The notes: generated from the sequence alone by a model not told the origin. A stretch of 64,000 bases of DNA from Diplosphaera chodatii (GCA_032358165.1 JAALGY010000057.1:1798001-1862000), one strand, 5' to 3'; counted from the stretch's first letter, positions 37,901 to 50,213 are shown. Numbers and translations: made by a program.

Positions 37901-39251
37901 CTGCTCCCACTGGGCAGTGTCCCCGGCCCGGTGGTTGCAACTGTCACATGCAGGGCAGCGCACAGCGCAAACCCATCCCCAGCAGCAGCACCTCCTCCTT
38001 CTTGGCAGGTGGGGATGACGTGGGATGACGTGGCATGACGTCGCTGTGCTGGACCCACGCAGGCATGTCGCTGGGGATGGTGATGCAGCTGCCGGACGGC
38101 GCGGCGGACGAAAATAGCATCAGCCGCGCGCAGCTGCTAGCTAAGCTGGACGTGGCGATGGGTGGCCGCGTCGCCGAGGAGCTCATCTTCGGCGAGCGCG
38201 ACGTGACCACTGGCGCCAGCTCCGACCTGGAGCAGGTGCGCGCCGCATCCCCTGCTTTTGCAAGCTGCTCATTGCGAACATTGTGTAAGTTCATTTCTTT
38301 CTGGCATCATGTCGTATATCACTCTCCGGTGCACTTCACGCTGCCGAGCTGCTGTGGATTTGCAGCTTGCGTCGCACTGTTTATTCGCATCACGCCTGGT
38401 GCAGAGCTTAGAGTGCCGTGCTTTATTGCTATATTTCTGGTGCGAACATGGTACATGCCGTAGGAGATGCACGTGCAGAAACTTTGCTGATGTATCGTGA
38501 TGTAGGCTACCAAGCTCGCCCGCGCGATGGTAACCAGGTACGGTATGAGCGAGGCGCTGGGTAAGGTGTCGCTCAACTACGAGGACATGCCCCACCAGCT
38601 GTCGTCGGAGACGCGCGCGCAAGTGGAGCAGGAGGTGCGTGAACGTTACATAGGCCCCAGCAAGGTTATAAGTCCTGTGTGTGGCTTGCCTTGCATAATG
38701 CGGCCGCATGGGGGTCTTGCCTGGCAGGTCCCCCTGCTGGGACTTGGACGTGGAAACCCAGCATCAGCTCCTGTGCTGCTGCCGCACAGGTGAAGAAGCT
38801 GGTGAACGCAGCGTACGAGCGGGCGCGGGGCATCCTGATGAACAATCGGGACGAGCTGGACGCGCTCGCGGGCGAGCTGCTGGACAAGGAGTCCCTCACG
38901 GGGGCGCAGGTGCACCCCCCCGCAAGCCGACCCCGCTTGCCCAGTCATGTTCTTGCTGATTGACATTCTGACAAACCTTACACCTTAAGAGGGCAGTAAA
39001 CCGGGCCACGCTTGTCAGCGCAAATGACGCAGCACATGCCCCCTGACATTCATGGAGGGGTGCATACAATGGAGGCAGCGTCTGCCGACAGGCTTGTACT
39101 GTTGCAGATCAAGGAGCTGCTGGCGAACCTCCAAGCAAAGAAGAGCAGCGGCAAGGGCAACAGCAGCGGCGGTGGCGCCGGCCTCCTGGCCGCCAAGGCC
39201 AAGATCACAGGCGGCGCAGCCAAGCGGCAGGAGACTGCGCCGGCAGCGTAA
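34951..39251 (+). CDS. FtsH4/YME1-type i-AAA mitochondrial metalloprotease
   Basis: A membrane-anchored ATP-dependent zinc protease. Fifteen in-phase exons: 34951-35160, 35294-35458, 35661-35831, 35955-36149, 36316-36484, 36597-36733, 36857-36926, 37052-37137, 37247-37333, 37450-37554, 37671-37842, 38063-38235, 38506-38634, 38790-38909, 39108-39251; 710 residues if Met 34951 is right. The N-domain has [16 protein letters not shown] and [13 protein letters not shown], diagnostic of plant FtsH4 (mitochondrial inner membrane, active side to the intermembrane space). One membrane helix follows ([16 protein letters not shown]). Then come Walker A GPPGTGKT, pore loop EMFVGVG, Walker B IVFIDEID, protease HEGGH, and the third zinc ligand in SSDLEQ. 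Odd point: the second-region-of-homology motif reads [10 protein letters not shown] where the family has RPGRFDRHI, so the last Arg is Trp (TGG, 37125-37127). The start and presequence are uncertain. Confidence 0.93.
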
Positions 39252-39757
39252 ACCCTGTGCTGTTGCTTTGCCGTAGCAGCAGAACCACCTCTGGCACTAG
39301 TATAGGACCACACTCTACGCTGGTCGTGTGGCCGGCACACACTCCTTAAGACATCGACATCACGACAGCTGGGTGGTCTGGTGCCGCAACAGCAGACAGT
39401 GTGTGCCAGCTTTCAGCGAGGTTGTTGTGCGCTAGCAGCCAGTGGAACAAGCTGTACATGTTGTTTTGGTCACTAATCGCAGCAGCTAGTGTGTACAGCC
39501 GATGCTGGTATGCTCGTCTAGTGAGGCACGCTGGTCTATGCATGTTCTTCTCGGGAGTTTGTTTCTTCATGCTATCAAAGGCTCATTGACAGGCCTGAAC
39601 AGGTTTGACAAAAGTGAAAGCAGTAATGGGTAAGGCTGCTCAGACAACTCTGAAATTGCAAGTGTTGCATATGCTTGCACAGGCATCTACAGCCCAACGA
39701 CGTCAGCAAGTGGCGAGACTGCCTATTTAGGTTCCCACACTGCTGACCCCGCACCCC
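39252..39757. other. Convergent 3' region between FtsH and FLU
   Basis: About 500 bases separate the two stops. It is expected to hold both 3' untranslated regions. No conserved frame or RNA is recognised. Confidence 0.35.
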
Positions 39758-42245
39758 TCAGACAGGACCATCAGTGTTCATGCTCTCGATGTATCGATCG
39801 TAGAACCTGCAAGTATAAAAGCGCGGGCATCAGCGACAAAACACTCAGCGCACAAGCAACAGGGCCTACTCATAGGGGTGCATAACCATTCAAAGCTTCA
39901 CATCTGGTAGGAAAGACGCACGTCGCGGCAGCGTCAAAGTCGCCCATGTCAGTGTAGATGTCTGCGATGGTGCCATACGCATCAGCGTCGCCCACATGGT
40001 CCCGCATCTCCTTCGAGATCTCCAGCACACGGGTGAGGTGGCTGATCGCTGCCGGGTACTGGCCCTGTAAGGCGCACAGGATGTGCGCTCAGCTGCGGGG
40101 CTGGCGGCCAGAAAATCCACAGTCCAGAGGTTCGGAACATGGGGTTCCGGTCGTGAAACGCCTGAGCACGGCACTTGATATGCTTTCCAGAGGAACCGAA
40201 CGGCAATGCCACATTTGGGTGGGCGGCGGCAGGGCGAACCTGGATGCGGGAGGCGGCAGCGAGGCCGCGCACGGCGCGCCGCTCCTGCACACGGTTGCCC
40301 AGGAACTTGGCCAGCATCAGCGCCTTCTCAAAGTGCACCAGCGCCTTGGCGCCCGCCCCCTCCTTCAGCAGCCTGCAGCGCCGGCAAGTGCACCAGTCAA
40401 CGCGGCTGCAAGCCCTCCATCTCTGCCTGACGGATGGGTTTTCGGTCAGCTCGTCTCCCTGGTCATCGTCTGAGCTCGCGCTGTTGTATTGGCCGCCCTG
40501 AGCCTGCACACCACGGCATGAAAGCGTGGTCCCATGCCACGCAGCACTCGCATCAGCCGACGCACCGCTTGCCCTCGCGCAGCGCTGTGAGGCACTGCCG
40601 CGCCTCTGTGGACATCTCGTCCTCGTCGATGCTCTGCATGCTCGCCATGCTGGCCGCCCGCTTCATCGTCACCGGGCTGCAACCCACAACAGTACGCCTG
40701 AGACTCGCCGGCTCAATGGTTGGTGCAGTTGGGAGCACGGATCAGGCAATCAGGCAATCATGCGGATGCTACACCGACCCAGGCTGGAGGTGCGGACCTC
40801 TCGGGGCTGGTGATGTCCTGGACCGCGCCGTTGACGAAGCCCGCGGGCGGCGCGAGGGTGGCCTGCGCCTGCGCTGCCGGCATCGCAGTCGGCACGGGGC
40901 CATCCTCCGGCTCCTGCTGGCCGAACTGCGGCAGCCCGCCGCCAGCGCCTGCTGTGCAAACAGCACGCCATGCTCCACCGAGGTGCGTGCTCAGAGTGCA
41001 GTCGACCACCCGCGTGAAGCAGGCTGCAAGTCTGTAAAGCAAGCGCTGGCAAAGCAGTATTGCACACCCGGCTGTGCAAAGGGTGCGAGCGACCAGTGCA
41101 TGCTGTGCGTGCGCTGCAGTCTGCTCACCGGGTGGGATGTAGGTGAGGCCCGGCGCATAAAGCGTGCCTACGCGTGCCTGCTTGCGGAGGCTGGTGTTGA
41201 TCTTCCGCAGCTGTTCATTCAACCGCTCCACCTCATTCTTGCGCTGCCGGGCCGTCACACCTGAGGAGCAATACGAGTTCTTTGCAAACTCCCTTCGAAC
41301 ACATCGCCTCTGCACCTGCCAAGAGGGATGCTGACTGTTCACCAGCCGCAGGTGACGTAAAGGCCATGGCAGCGGCAGCCTGATGTCGCACCGCCAACAA
41401 GTGCGCCGATGAGGGCCACCAGCTCGGTGATGCCGACGATGTCGACGCCGAAGGGCGTGGCGCACAGCTTGCCGATCTGCGTGGAGCGGCCCTCCTTCTC
41501 CAGGTCCATCCGCGCCTTGTCCAGCTCAGCGCGGACCTTCAGGCGGAGACACCAGGATGTGAGCCTGCCGACCGGCTGCAGCGTCGCTGACTGAACTCCA
41601 GCTACATCCAATGTGTCTGTATCCATATGGCCTTGTCTTCCAGCAACATGGCAGCTCCTTGGCTAGCATCCGCCTAGTGCAACTGAAATGAGTGAGTGAA
41701 GCGGGACAACGCCATGCGATTGACACAGCATTGCATGACACTCAGCAGGTTGTTGGGATGTCCCTGGACCGCCGCACCTGGCCCTCCTTCTCCTCCCGCA
41801 GACGGAACAGCTCCGCCTCCTGGTCCCTGAGCAGGCCCTGTGCCCCTGCGCATGCCAATCAAGAAATGGTCGTGCCTCTGTAGACTGACTCCCGGCGCCA
41901 GCAGAACAGCAGCATGCGGCCTCGCCTGGAGTGTATCCCATGTGCACCTGTTGCAGTCAGGAACGGCTCTGCAGCAGCTGCCGGCGACACTGCGATACAT
42001 GCGGAGAGTGCTGCCGCTGCCATGCCTCCCGCTAGTCGACTCCGCCAGCATTGCTGCGCCTCATGAGCTGGAGCCTCTGCCTGGGGCCTGCCGCTGGTTG
42101 CAAGGACCGCGACACCGTGCGCTCCTTGGCTGTGCCGGGCCGGTCGTGCTGGTCGGTGTACATGCCGCAGCAGAGCTGTGTGCCTGTCAGGGGTGCCTGG
42201 TGTGCTGCATGTGCCGCTGCAGCGGAGCGCGGTCGGCGCCTGCAT
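39758..42245 (-). CDS. FLU: FLU: negative regulator of tetrapyrrole synthesis
   Basis: FLU is a thylakoid-bound plastid protein that shuts down glutamyl-tRNA reductase when protochlorophyllide builds up. Nine minus-strand exons, all in phase: 42245-41948, 41845-41778, 41536-41392, 41260-41129, 40951-40798, 40676-40566, 40372-40240, 40064-39922, 39806-39758; 410 residues. An Arg-rich transit peptide leads to SRLAGGMAAAALSACI. A coiled-coil stretch follows (LLRDQEAELFRLREEKEGQ). A membrane helix and coiled coil match plant FLU closely (ELVALIGALVGG, then TARQRKNEVERLNEQLRKIN and YAPGLTYIPPG). C-terminal TPRs show HFEKALMLAKFLGN, ERRAVRGLAAAS, AISHLTRVLEISKEM and IADIYTDMGDFDAA, with a final FYDRYIES. 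The third exon uses a less typical AAG acceptor. Confidence 0.93.
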
Positions 42246-42916
42246 TACACCCTGTAGTCGCACACTATCGAAGACCGTCAGCAGTTACTTGTCTACCGAG
42301 CGGTTCTACCGAACCGCTGCAGCTCAAGATACGGCTAAGGCTGCTCCAGCACAATTGCACTCGGACGTTCGGCCTTGCTGAAGTGTGTCCGACTGCAACG
42401 GGCAGGAATTAAACGAATGCGTGCATGGCATGAGCGTCATCTGGGAAATCTGTATTATCTTGCCTCCCTTTCTGCAGCGGCGGGACAGGGAACCAAGAAG
42501 GGCACGTGCGCCCGTGCGGCATTGCAGGCTGCCGACGGACCACCGATCAAACATGACATTTGCTGTCAACACTGCGACAGATACCTCTTGCGCACGCGTG
42601 CGGCCTGCGCATGCACAACTCTGGCAAGCGCGAACAGTTCCTCTTTACGCCAGACACCCAAACAGCATCCTGTCAGACAGCGCAACACACCGAGGCTGAT
42701 CCTGCAGACTACCTGCTCATTGCAGGACATGCACTAGGATCTGCTGTATGCGTCATGATGCAGATCAGCATCGTTGCGCTGCCAAACATGCGGCGATGCA
42801 CTGCGTGAGGGGAAGGTCGCATTGATTTGAATTCAGGCACGGCATCCTGCACAGCACAGAAGGTCAGCGTTCCTGCCAGCCTTGGCCGAGGCGCTGCGAC
42901 TTGGTCTTCCGGTGCT
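42246..42916. promoter_or_regulatory. Divergent region between FLU and coiled-coil gene
   Basis: About 670 bases between two start codons pointing apart. Open frames of 80-120 codons on the plus strand have no family resemblance and no Met-to-splice logic. I take the region as promoters and leaders. Confidence 0.35.
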
Positions 42917-45900
42917 ATGGAAGAGTACGAGGTACTTGATCCTGCTGTCACTGCAAATCTGCAACAAGTAGCATGCCACCGTTTGTGAGCATTTCACAAC
43001 AACGACCACCTGATGATTGCCAACGCTGGAGGCTGCCTTGCGTCAAGCCACGGCACCACGCACCTGCTTGCACCAGCGTTCTGGGAAGCAGCTGTTTGAT
43101 GTCCGTAGGTCACACATTTGCAGGTAGATGCTGAGCAGCTGGGCATCGCGACGGCACTGGAGCGAACTTGCGCGCTCGAGGCACGCCTGCGGCAGGCGAT
43201 TCAGGACACGCACGTCGTCAGCCGTGACTATGGTCACGACGCTGAGGCCGCCGAACGCGAAAACGATGCCCTGCTCGGCATCAAGTGAGTCGCCAGACCG
43301 CGCCCATTGCATTGCCTTGTCTGATTGAGGTGGACATTTTCGAGCTATGTCGACAGTACGGCATGTTCAGATCATGACGCATGACCGCAACCGCGGTGTG
43401 AGTGATTAGTATCAGGCTCCGCTTTCAGTGTGGCCCTCGAGCATTGTGCAGGGACCAGCTGGAGCTGCTGGAAGACAAGCTGCGAGAGTACCGCGCACTT
43501 GACAACCATCAGCACGATGACAAGGTGAGCACGAGCATTGCTGCGGTGCTGTGCAGAGTTGCACGGTCACCTTCGTCATGCACTGGCGCCAGTCCAGAGG
43601 GGTGATGATGGCGGCCAGGCAGCACCAGCAGCGTCGCCAGGTCAGCACCGCAGAACGCCCAGGTGGTGCTGCATTGCAGACGGTGGTGCTCAGCCAGTTG
43701 GACAGCCTGCGGCGGGAGCTCATCACAATCTCGCAGGACGGTTACGCTGCTGTGACCTTCTCCAAGGTGATGCGTTGATCTGTCCCACAGCGGCACTTCA
43801 AGTGCATGTGCATAAAACGAACTGACGGATTGCAACACTTTCCGACTGTGCAGGAGGTCGTCAAGGAGGTGCAGGCATTCGCCGAGATGCGGGATGACTT
43901 CACCACTGACTCTGACACCGAGTCGGACATGACCTATGACTTTGCCGAGGACGGCAGCGTGTACAGCGGCTTCTCGCCAGAAAGGTGCTTCCATACATCC
44001 CACAACTGGGACCCCCACAGCAAACCATCATCGTGGGAGCGCAAGATTTTCTGTTGCTATCAAGCTGTCACGGGATTCAAGGGCAGCTGCTGTACATGCA
44101 GATTGCCAGGCAACCAGCAGCACAGCAGCACGGTCTACGCTCTAGAAGGCTCGATGTCTGGCGACAGCCCTCAGAAAAAGGTGCTTCAAGCACACATCCT
44201 CCTTGCAAGTGGCTGCTCTTGCCATCTGCCATCTGTAGCACAAGCAGACGACCATTTGAATCCCGCTTTGGTGTGCAGTGGCACATGCTAGTCAATGCAT
44301 CGCCTGTTTCGATTGCAGAGGCAGCATGCTTCGGTGGAACAGCGGCATGATGGCGGGAGTGAGGCTCCACTGCAGCCCGCTGCTCGGATGCCGCTGACTG
44401 TGCACCGCAACGGCAGCAGCAGCAGCAGCGTCAGCGTCAGCACCCCGGGCACAGGTTCCTATGTGCCCGCGGGGCGCACCCGACGGGAGGCTCCTGAGTA
44501 CCGCCCCGCAGCGGATCGCATCCTGACCGGCCGCAGGCCGACTGAGCACACTGCACACACATCTGTTGGTGAGCGGGCATCAACCGAGCTGTCCACATGC
44601 CGTGTCAGAGGCGCAATGCTCAACGAGTGCTCTCTGGCTCTAGGAAGACTCGGTCACTCATCTGACCGCATGGTTGGACATGAGTGACTTACATTTTATA
44701 TCTGTTGCATCTGCCCGTGCAGCGGATCGCATCATGCTGGGCGGCATGCCTGGCACCCCTGGGCCTCTTCGCAGCAAGATGGGCACAGATGGCCAGCTGC
44801 AGCTGGACGTCACACCACCTGATGCGGTCCTGCAGCGAAGCCCATCTGTGCTGGTGCCGACTGCGTACAGTCAACGCTGCGTACTGCATGGCAGAGGACT
44901 ACATGAAGTCAGCCTGGGCTTGGAGCGTGACTGAGTTGCGCTGCACTGCTGACGCTGTACCAATTGTGCCATTGGACAGGCGCCAGTGACCCCCAGCAGC
45001 CCAGAGGTCCAGAAACCGCCCAACAGCCGCCCCCCTGCCAGCACTGCAACAGATGCACCGCCTCATGGCGGCTGGGCCGACCGCATGCGCAATAAATGGC
45101 ATGAGCCCTCTTCGCAAGAAGCAGCGTACCTGCGGTATGCTGTTTTGGTCGGGTGCAGTATTAGGAAGCGATGCAGGGTTTACACGTCGTCATGTTGCAC
45201 CTGTCAGGAAATATTCTCAGGCGTCCCTTGTGTTATGCGCCGCCAGTAGGCTGCTGACAGTTAGTGTCAATGACGCTTGATGCTCTTTCAGAGCATCTCT
45301 GGACATCTGGTCGTCCAGAACTTGAGACTCCCAGGCCTAGGATCATGGCCCCACCATGCACCCTGAGGTCCACGTTTGTTGTCCTTCAGGGGGTGCAAAG
45401 CAGGAGGCAACGGCCATAACAGGACGGCAGCGGACGATCCGCGATTCGGTGGCAAGCTCAACGTGCAGGGCCTGGCAGCAAAACCGGGGCACACGTCCCC
45501 ACGTCGCGCACCGCCACAGATGCCGCACGTCCAGGATACCTCAGCAAGGTGACCCGGCTCTCCCATGTCGCACAATCTCATGCTGGGTGTGGGTACACCT
45601 GTACACCTGCATTGCACATATCGTGTCTGCTGGTCTGATGCACCGTGTGCCAAGATGCACAGCGTCACACACGCCGCTCCCCTGCACACTGGTCCATGCC
45701 AATATGCAGGGGCATGCGGGGGGCTGGGACAGCGCAGGGTGAGCACGCGCGCTTCCAAGACAGCAGCGGCGGCGCTGGTGGCAAGCGGCCACGCCGGAAG
45801 CGGGGCCCACTTGCTGCGCTGACAACTGTGATCATTGGCGCCGGGGCCGTCTTCCTTTATCAGGTGCATGAGCAGACGCCATATCGACAGTCGGACAGAG

Positions 45901-46202
45901 CTCGTTTCGGCATGCGATGGGCTTGCATGAGCAGGGTGCCACAGGACGTTCAACCCTCGGGCCTTGGCATGCGGACTGGGTTTGCCCATGCAAGCTGTCA
46001 TCTCCGCACTTGGCAACGCCTGTTGATTCCTTGCGTTGTGCAGAATCAGGAGGGCGCCAGCAGCATGTGCAGACGCAACAGCAAGGCTGCGCTGAGCGGG
46101 GTAGCCTCAATTTACACAGGCATTCAGCCGGTCAAGCAGAGTTGGCATGAGACAAATGCATTTGGCACGCCACTGCCAGACGTGAATCTCGGCAGAGGCT
46201 GA
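42917..46202 (+). CDS. Unrecognised coiled-coil protein with C-terminal membrane segment
   Basis: Twelve in-phase exons: 42917-42967, 43124-43284, 43452-43524, 43680-43766, 43854-43984, 44102-44180, 44319-44568, 44723-44853, 44980-45134, 45390-45548, 45710-45863, 46044-46202; 529 residues. The N-terminal third is helical and charged, a likely coiled coil (ALERTCALEARLRQAIQD, DQLELLEDKLREYRALD, VVLSQLDSLRREL). An acidic stretch follows (TTDSDTESDMTYDFAEDGS). The middle is Ser/Pro/Gly-rich and disordered with two related segments (AADRILTGRRP, VADRIMLGGMP) and WADRMRNKWHEP. Near the C-terminus a basic cluster (GKRPRRKRG) precedes one hydrophobic segment (PLAALTTVIIGAGAVFLYQ), then about 50 residues. 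The pattern suggests a membrane-anchored tether facing the cytosol. No family was recognised and the end of exon 8 is the least certain join. Confidence 0.7.
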
Positions 46203-46827
46203 TGTCCAACTCAGCGACCGCAGCCACATCTGCAAACAACATCCTGTAGGAACTTCACCATTTGACCGCAAATGCACATGCACAGCATGTTTCTGCAGAC
46301 GAGTTGGCAAACAACATGTGTTGGTGTGCGGAGTGATAGATTTTGTGATGCTCCCGTGACCTGAGCAATACAGCGCCATGTTCCAATGCAATTCAGGGAG
46401 AACTCAACAACGAATGACTGATGAACCAAAGTGCAGCACTTGACTCTCGCTCGACCCTTGCTCTCAAAGGTTTGACTGATCACGCAACTACCCGTGTCCC
46501 CAACTGTACACCCTTGGTTGTCTTTACAATTGATATGTGCTCCTCTCACCACTTACAGAGCCCCTCCTGAAGAACGTGTCTGAGTGCCTAGTGGCAGTGA
46601 ACACCACCAAAGAACTATAGTGAGCTCCCCAAACTGACTCCTACTGGAGCCACAGGGCCAACGTATCAGCCTCATCTGCGGCGGCGTGATTCAGGCGTTG
46701 TGCCTGAAACATAGCTGTTGCTGAGGTGCTTCACCTGCGCACCACACGCTCAGCTGAAGGCACGGCACGGACCAATAGCACGACATGGCATCGTGCCATC
46801 TGCTGCATCAGAACCTGCTGGCCCATG
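46203..46827. other. Convergent 3' region, nothing recognised
   Basis: About 625 bases between the stops of the coiled-coil gene and RbcX. No Met-led frame with family resemblance. Probably 3' untranslated regions and spacer. Confidence 0.35.
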
Positions 46828-48232
46828 TCAATTGGCAGTCCGTCTGCGTACCATGAGCTGCCGAGTTTCCACCTCCACAAAGCGTGGGAACGTGACGCTG
46901 ATGCGCTTCGCCAGGTCCGCCCTGGACTCAAATACAGAAGTGGCCGTTCACGCACTGAGCACAGAGGCCGTCAAGGGTAACGAACGGCAGATCACGGCGT
47001 GCCTTTTAGCGGAGATGGCACTATCACCTGACTGTTAGGATGCGGTCCACGAGATCCGCTGGGCTGACACTGTGTGAGATTTGCTGCGGCCCGTCTACGA
47101 TCTCGGTGCCTGTAACACAGAGCACAGCACGTGGTGCTGATGTGCTCCCGCAGATGGGTAGCAGCTGCTGCAGGCCGTCAACAGTGTGCTTAGCAGAAGC
47201 ATGCCAGGTTCATCCACAACCCCACCTCCCTGCTTCATGAGCTCCAGCAGGAACTGCATCCACAAAACGGCGACAAGGGATTAGCGAAGCCAGGTTTAGC
47301 AGCAAGGTCAAGTCACGCCACAGAACAGCAGGTGTAGGGGGCCCCTACAACCACGTCACAGATGTCCTGCACCGCACCTCGTCGCCCTTGCCAGGCGGGT
47401 GCGTCGAGCAGAAGTCGCTGAGCCATGTGGCGACATGGAGGTCGAGCTCCTGTAGCCGCACGGACACGTGTGATCCCTCAGCGCTATGGCTTACGCACTG
47501 CAACGCATGCTGCCTGCAGGTCTGCCCCAGCAGCGGCTCATCAGCAACGTCATTGCTCCATGAAGGCACGTACCTGCAGCTGGGCAAGCATCTTCTGGAC
47601 TGCTCGCACAGTGAGCACTCGCAACAGCAGCCGCCCGGTGTCCCTGCACAACCGTTTCGCAGCATTAGAGCCGAGTTATGAAAGATATCTCAAGCGTTGA
47701 AAACGTGACCACGCAATAGTTTGCGCATCCACTGTCCAGTGGTGCTCGGAAGCGCACCGTTCAAATCCGTCATCAAGGATGCCTGCATTAGGGCACACAG
47801 AGTGAGCTTTATAAAGTGCGGAATCAGTGCATGCTCAAGTGGTCATATACTATTGCAGCCATATGGTCTGGCCGTTGTCAAACACTGCCCAGTGGTACTG
47901 CACGCTTACCCTCATCGGTGTCATCATCGCGCCCATCAAGATTACCCCTGCAAAACACAGGACGGAGTGCTTTGCGTTATGCCTTTGTCAAAGAAACTTC
48001 GCGCTGCGATCGTGTTGCAGTATTTCGGCCACTGTTATGATCTGCTTGCCCACCACTTGTTCAACTCGTTTGCCTCAATGCACAGGCGCTGTGCTGCATG
48101 TCGCTGGATGCGCCTGCTGGGCAAAGCGGCTGCGGCACGAGCAAACGCTGCCACGTCTCCAAACGTGCGACTTCTTGCGTGCTGCAGCGCCGCGGACGGT
48201 GCGCAACAGGGGGTGAGGGTAATGCTGATCAT
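46828..48232 (-). CDS. RbcX-like Rubisco assembly chaperone
   Basis: RbcX dimers clamp the C-terminal tail of the Rubisco large subunit during holoenzyme assembly in the plastid stroma. Six in-phase minus exons: 48232-48057, 47643-47574, 47449-47378, 47253-47226 (28 bases), 47109-47028, 46921-46828; 173 residues. The first exon is a transit peptide rich in Ala, Arg and Ser, ending IEANELNK. The core follows RbcX helices: LLLRVLTVRAVQKMLAQL, then HVATWLSDFCSTHPPGKGDEFLLELMKQG and SPADLVDRILTVRADLAKRISVTFP, matching the family pattern of YLTYQAVR, WLxxF, DGExYLxxL and LALRIMTVREHIA. A family-atypical insert (TEIVDGPQQISHSV) sits before the last helix. It is divergent from the PsbP gene with 220 bases between starts. 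Confidence 0.85.
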
Positions 48233-48452
48233 CCTTCGATCTGTCCAAGCTGCAGCAGCTCCTGCCGTGTTCGCCGATGCCCAGTGACACTTCCAACGCG
48301 AATGAAGACCGGTTGGAAAGGCAGGCAGATGGCAAACTGGAGGGAGATGTGCATCCTTCTCACCGTGTCGGAGCGCGGGGTTTGAGCATGCTGACATGTT
48401 CCATCCGCTTCCCTGGATTCCCAGCTCAGGACAGCGCACAATCGTGATCGCA
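48233..48452. promoter_or_regulatory. Short head-to-head promoter region, RbcX / PsbP-domain genes
   Basis: Only 220 bases separate the start codons of two plastid-targeted photosynthesis genes read in opposite directions, so the promoter is probably shared. No light-response element is identified with confidence. Confidence 0.45.
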
Positions 48453-49758
48453 ATGGCGTTCCAGCAGAGCCTGCTGCGGCATGGCCTGCCTACTTCGCCC
48501 GTGTGTAGAGGGTCGCGCCCCTTCTGCAGCGTTCAGCAGCAGCCAGAGCACCATCGCAGGGCGGCATGCACATGCAGCGCAGCACATCAGCAGCAGCACC
48601 AGCAGCTCAGCCTCGCCAGGAGGCAGTTGCTAGCAGCAGCTGCAGCCATTATTTCTGTACATCACCTTCCAGCAGCAGCATACCAGCCTCCACCACCAGG
48701 TACTGCTAGGCATTCGCATGCTTGCATGCATGCATGCACCGGCAGACCGCTGCAGCGCATGCAGCCGCAGGAAAGCACATGTGCCGATTCAACGCGTGCT
48801 TACAGGCAAACGGCGAAACGATGACGTGCTGGATGGATACGCCTTTCTGTACCCCGAGGACTGGTCCGCAGTCACGGTGAGGCGGCATCCTGCGCAGCAT
48901 GGTTTATATTGCTCTCAACTTCAGACGGCTTACCTGCGGCATGGCTACATATGACGGGTGCATTCTCAGCACCTAAAAATACGAGAGTATGGCATCAGGC
49001 AGAGACTGTCCACTACTTGCAATGCAGACGTCGGGAAACGATGCGTTCTATCGCAACCCATACAATGTGGAGGAGTGCTTGTTCGTCAACATCACATCGC
49101 CGTCGTCATCGAGCTACGACAGCGTGCGGAGTCTGGGCACGCCGCAGCAGGCAGCGGACAGGCTGCGGCAGCAGTATCTATCAGAGTTCATGTCCACACG
49201 CCTTGGCAGCCAGAAAAAGGTGGACATCATCAGCGCCAGCAGCCGCGAAGCTGGCGGACGTCTGTACTATGATATAGAGGTAAGACCCACACGTGGGGCA
49301 ACCAGCTTGATTCAGCTGCATGGTTGCAACCTGCGCAGCAAGTGGCTCACCGATGTGTCCTGCTGATAGCCATGTCTTGAGGCCTCTGTTCATGACATCA
49401 CAGATGCAGGCGCAGTCCTTTGCGTCGCGCAGCCCCCTGGCATCAACACAGGCGGAGGTGAGCGCCACTGTCGAGAAGGAGTGGGACAGGGTGTTGCTGA
49501 CCACGCTGGGGGTGGCGGGCAAGCGCATTTATGAGATGCGGCTGCAGTCGCCGGCTGCGAGCTTCCAGAAGAATGCGGTATGTGATGGTGTTGGCACCCT
49601 GCTCCATGCTGTGCAATGTTGTACCCATTGTGCCATCCTGCAGCACTGAGCCACATCAGCAGGAGCATGTGCAATCTGACTCGTGTGCTTAATCGTCGCA
49701 GGATTACCTCAGGGACATCGCCACCTCGTTTCGGTGCCGGGAAGTGGACCCCCGATAA
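48453..49758 (+). CDS. PsbP-domain thylakoid lumen protein
   Basis: Five in-phase exons: 48453-48699, 48806-48876, 49028-49279, 49410-49577, 49702-49758; 264 residues. The presequence is two-part: a plastid transit region rich in Arg, His and Gln, then LARRQLLAAAAAIISV with a twin-arginine pair and Ala-rich core ending AAAYQPPPPG, as for Tat import into the thylakoid lumen. The mature domain is PsbP/PPD-like: DGYAFLYPEDWSAV, GNDAFYRNPYNVEECLFVNI, SLGTPQQAADRL, QYLSEFMSTRLG, IISASSREAGGRLYYDIE, KEWDRVLLTTLGV, KRIYEMRLQSP and a short tail. The order and spacing fit PPD proteins rather than the oxygen-evolving PsbP itself. The exact subfamily and role (photosystem assembly or electron transport) are not resolved. 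Confidence 0.88.
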
Positions 49759-50213
49759 CAGGCGTGGCTGCTGCCAAAGCTTGTAGCGCTGCCAGCCTAG
49801 AGCTAGGTGCTGATACGGAAATGACAGTTGTTAGCAATTGTGACATCCTAATGTAGGTTTCCTGAACCTTGAAACCTTGGAAGCCATTCCCGACCGCACA
49901 GACAAGAGGATCCACGGCCAAGCATGTGCATATCCGGAGTCCTGGGCTACGTAAAGCCGCCCTGGGTCATGTGTTGGAAACCCTACAAACCCTGCCGTGT
50001 AGTCGCTGCCCCAAACAGAATATAGATGGGTTCTTTTCCTGCTTTCCGACTCCGCAGTATCCTCAACTCCTCCTTCACGCTCTTGACCATGAGCACTGCC
50101 TTCTGTGACCATCTACGCAGCTGAACACAGCCATTTTGGCCGCGGTCCGCCAGCTGTGCGGCAGCCACGCCCCGTGGACGAAGGCTAACACCTGCTTCAA
50201 ACGCAAAACGAGG
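49759..50213. other. Intergenic, nothing recognised
   Basis: About 455 bases between two genes on the same strand. Short open frames here have no family resemblance. Confidence 0.3.

Noticed and set aside
39810..39822. TATAAAAG-like sequence
   Set aside because: It lies in the last FLU intron beside the acceptor, and its reverse complement serves as the pyrimidine tract. There is no gene start nearby.
47750..47775. GTTCAAATCC resembling a tRNA B box
   Set aside because: No T-stem pairing, acceptor stem or anticodon arm can be folded around it, and it lies in an RbcX intron.
49831..50112. Minus-strand frame between the PsbP and Cys/His genes
   Set aside because: No domain, no splice partners and no Met context. 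It looks like a chance open frame.
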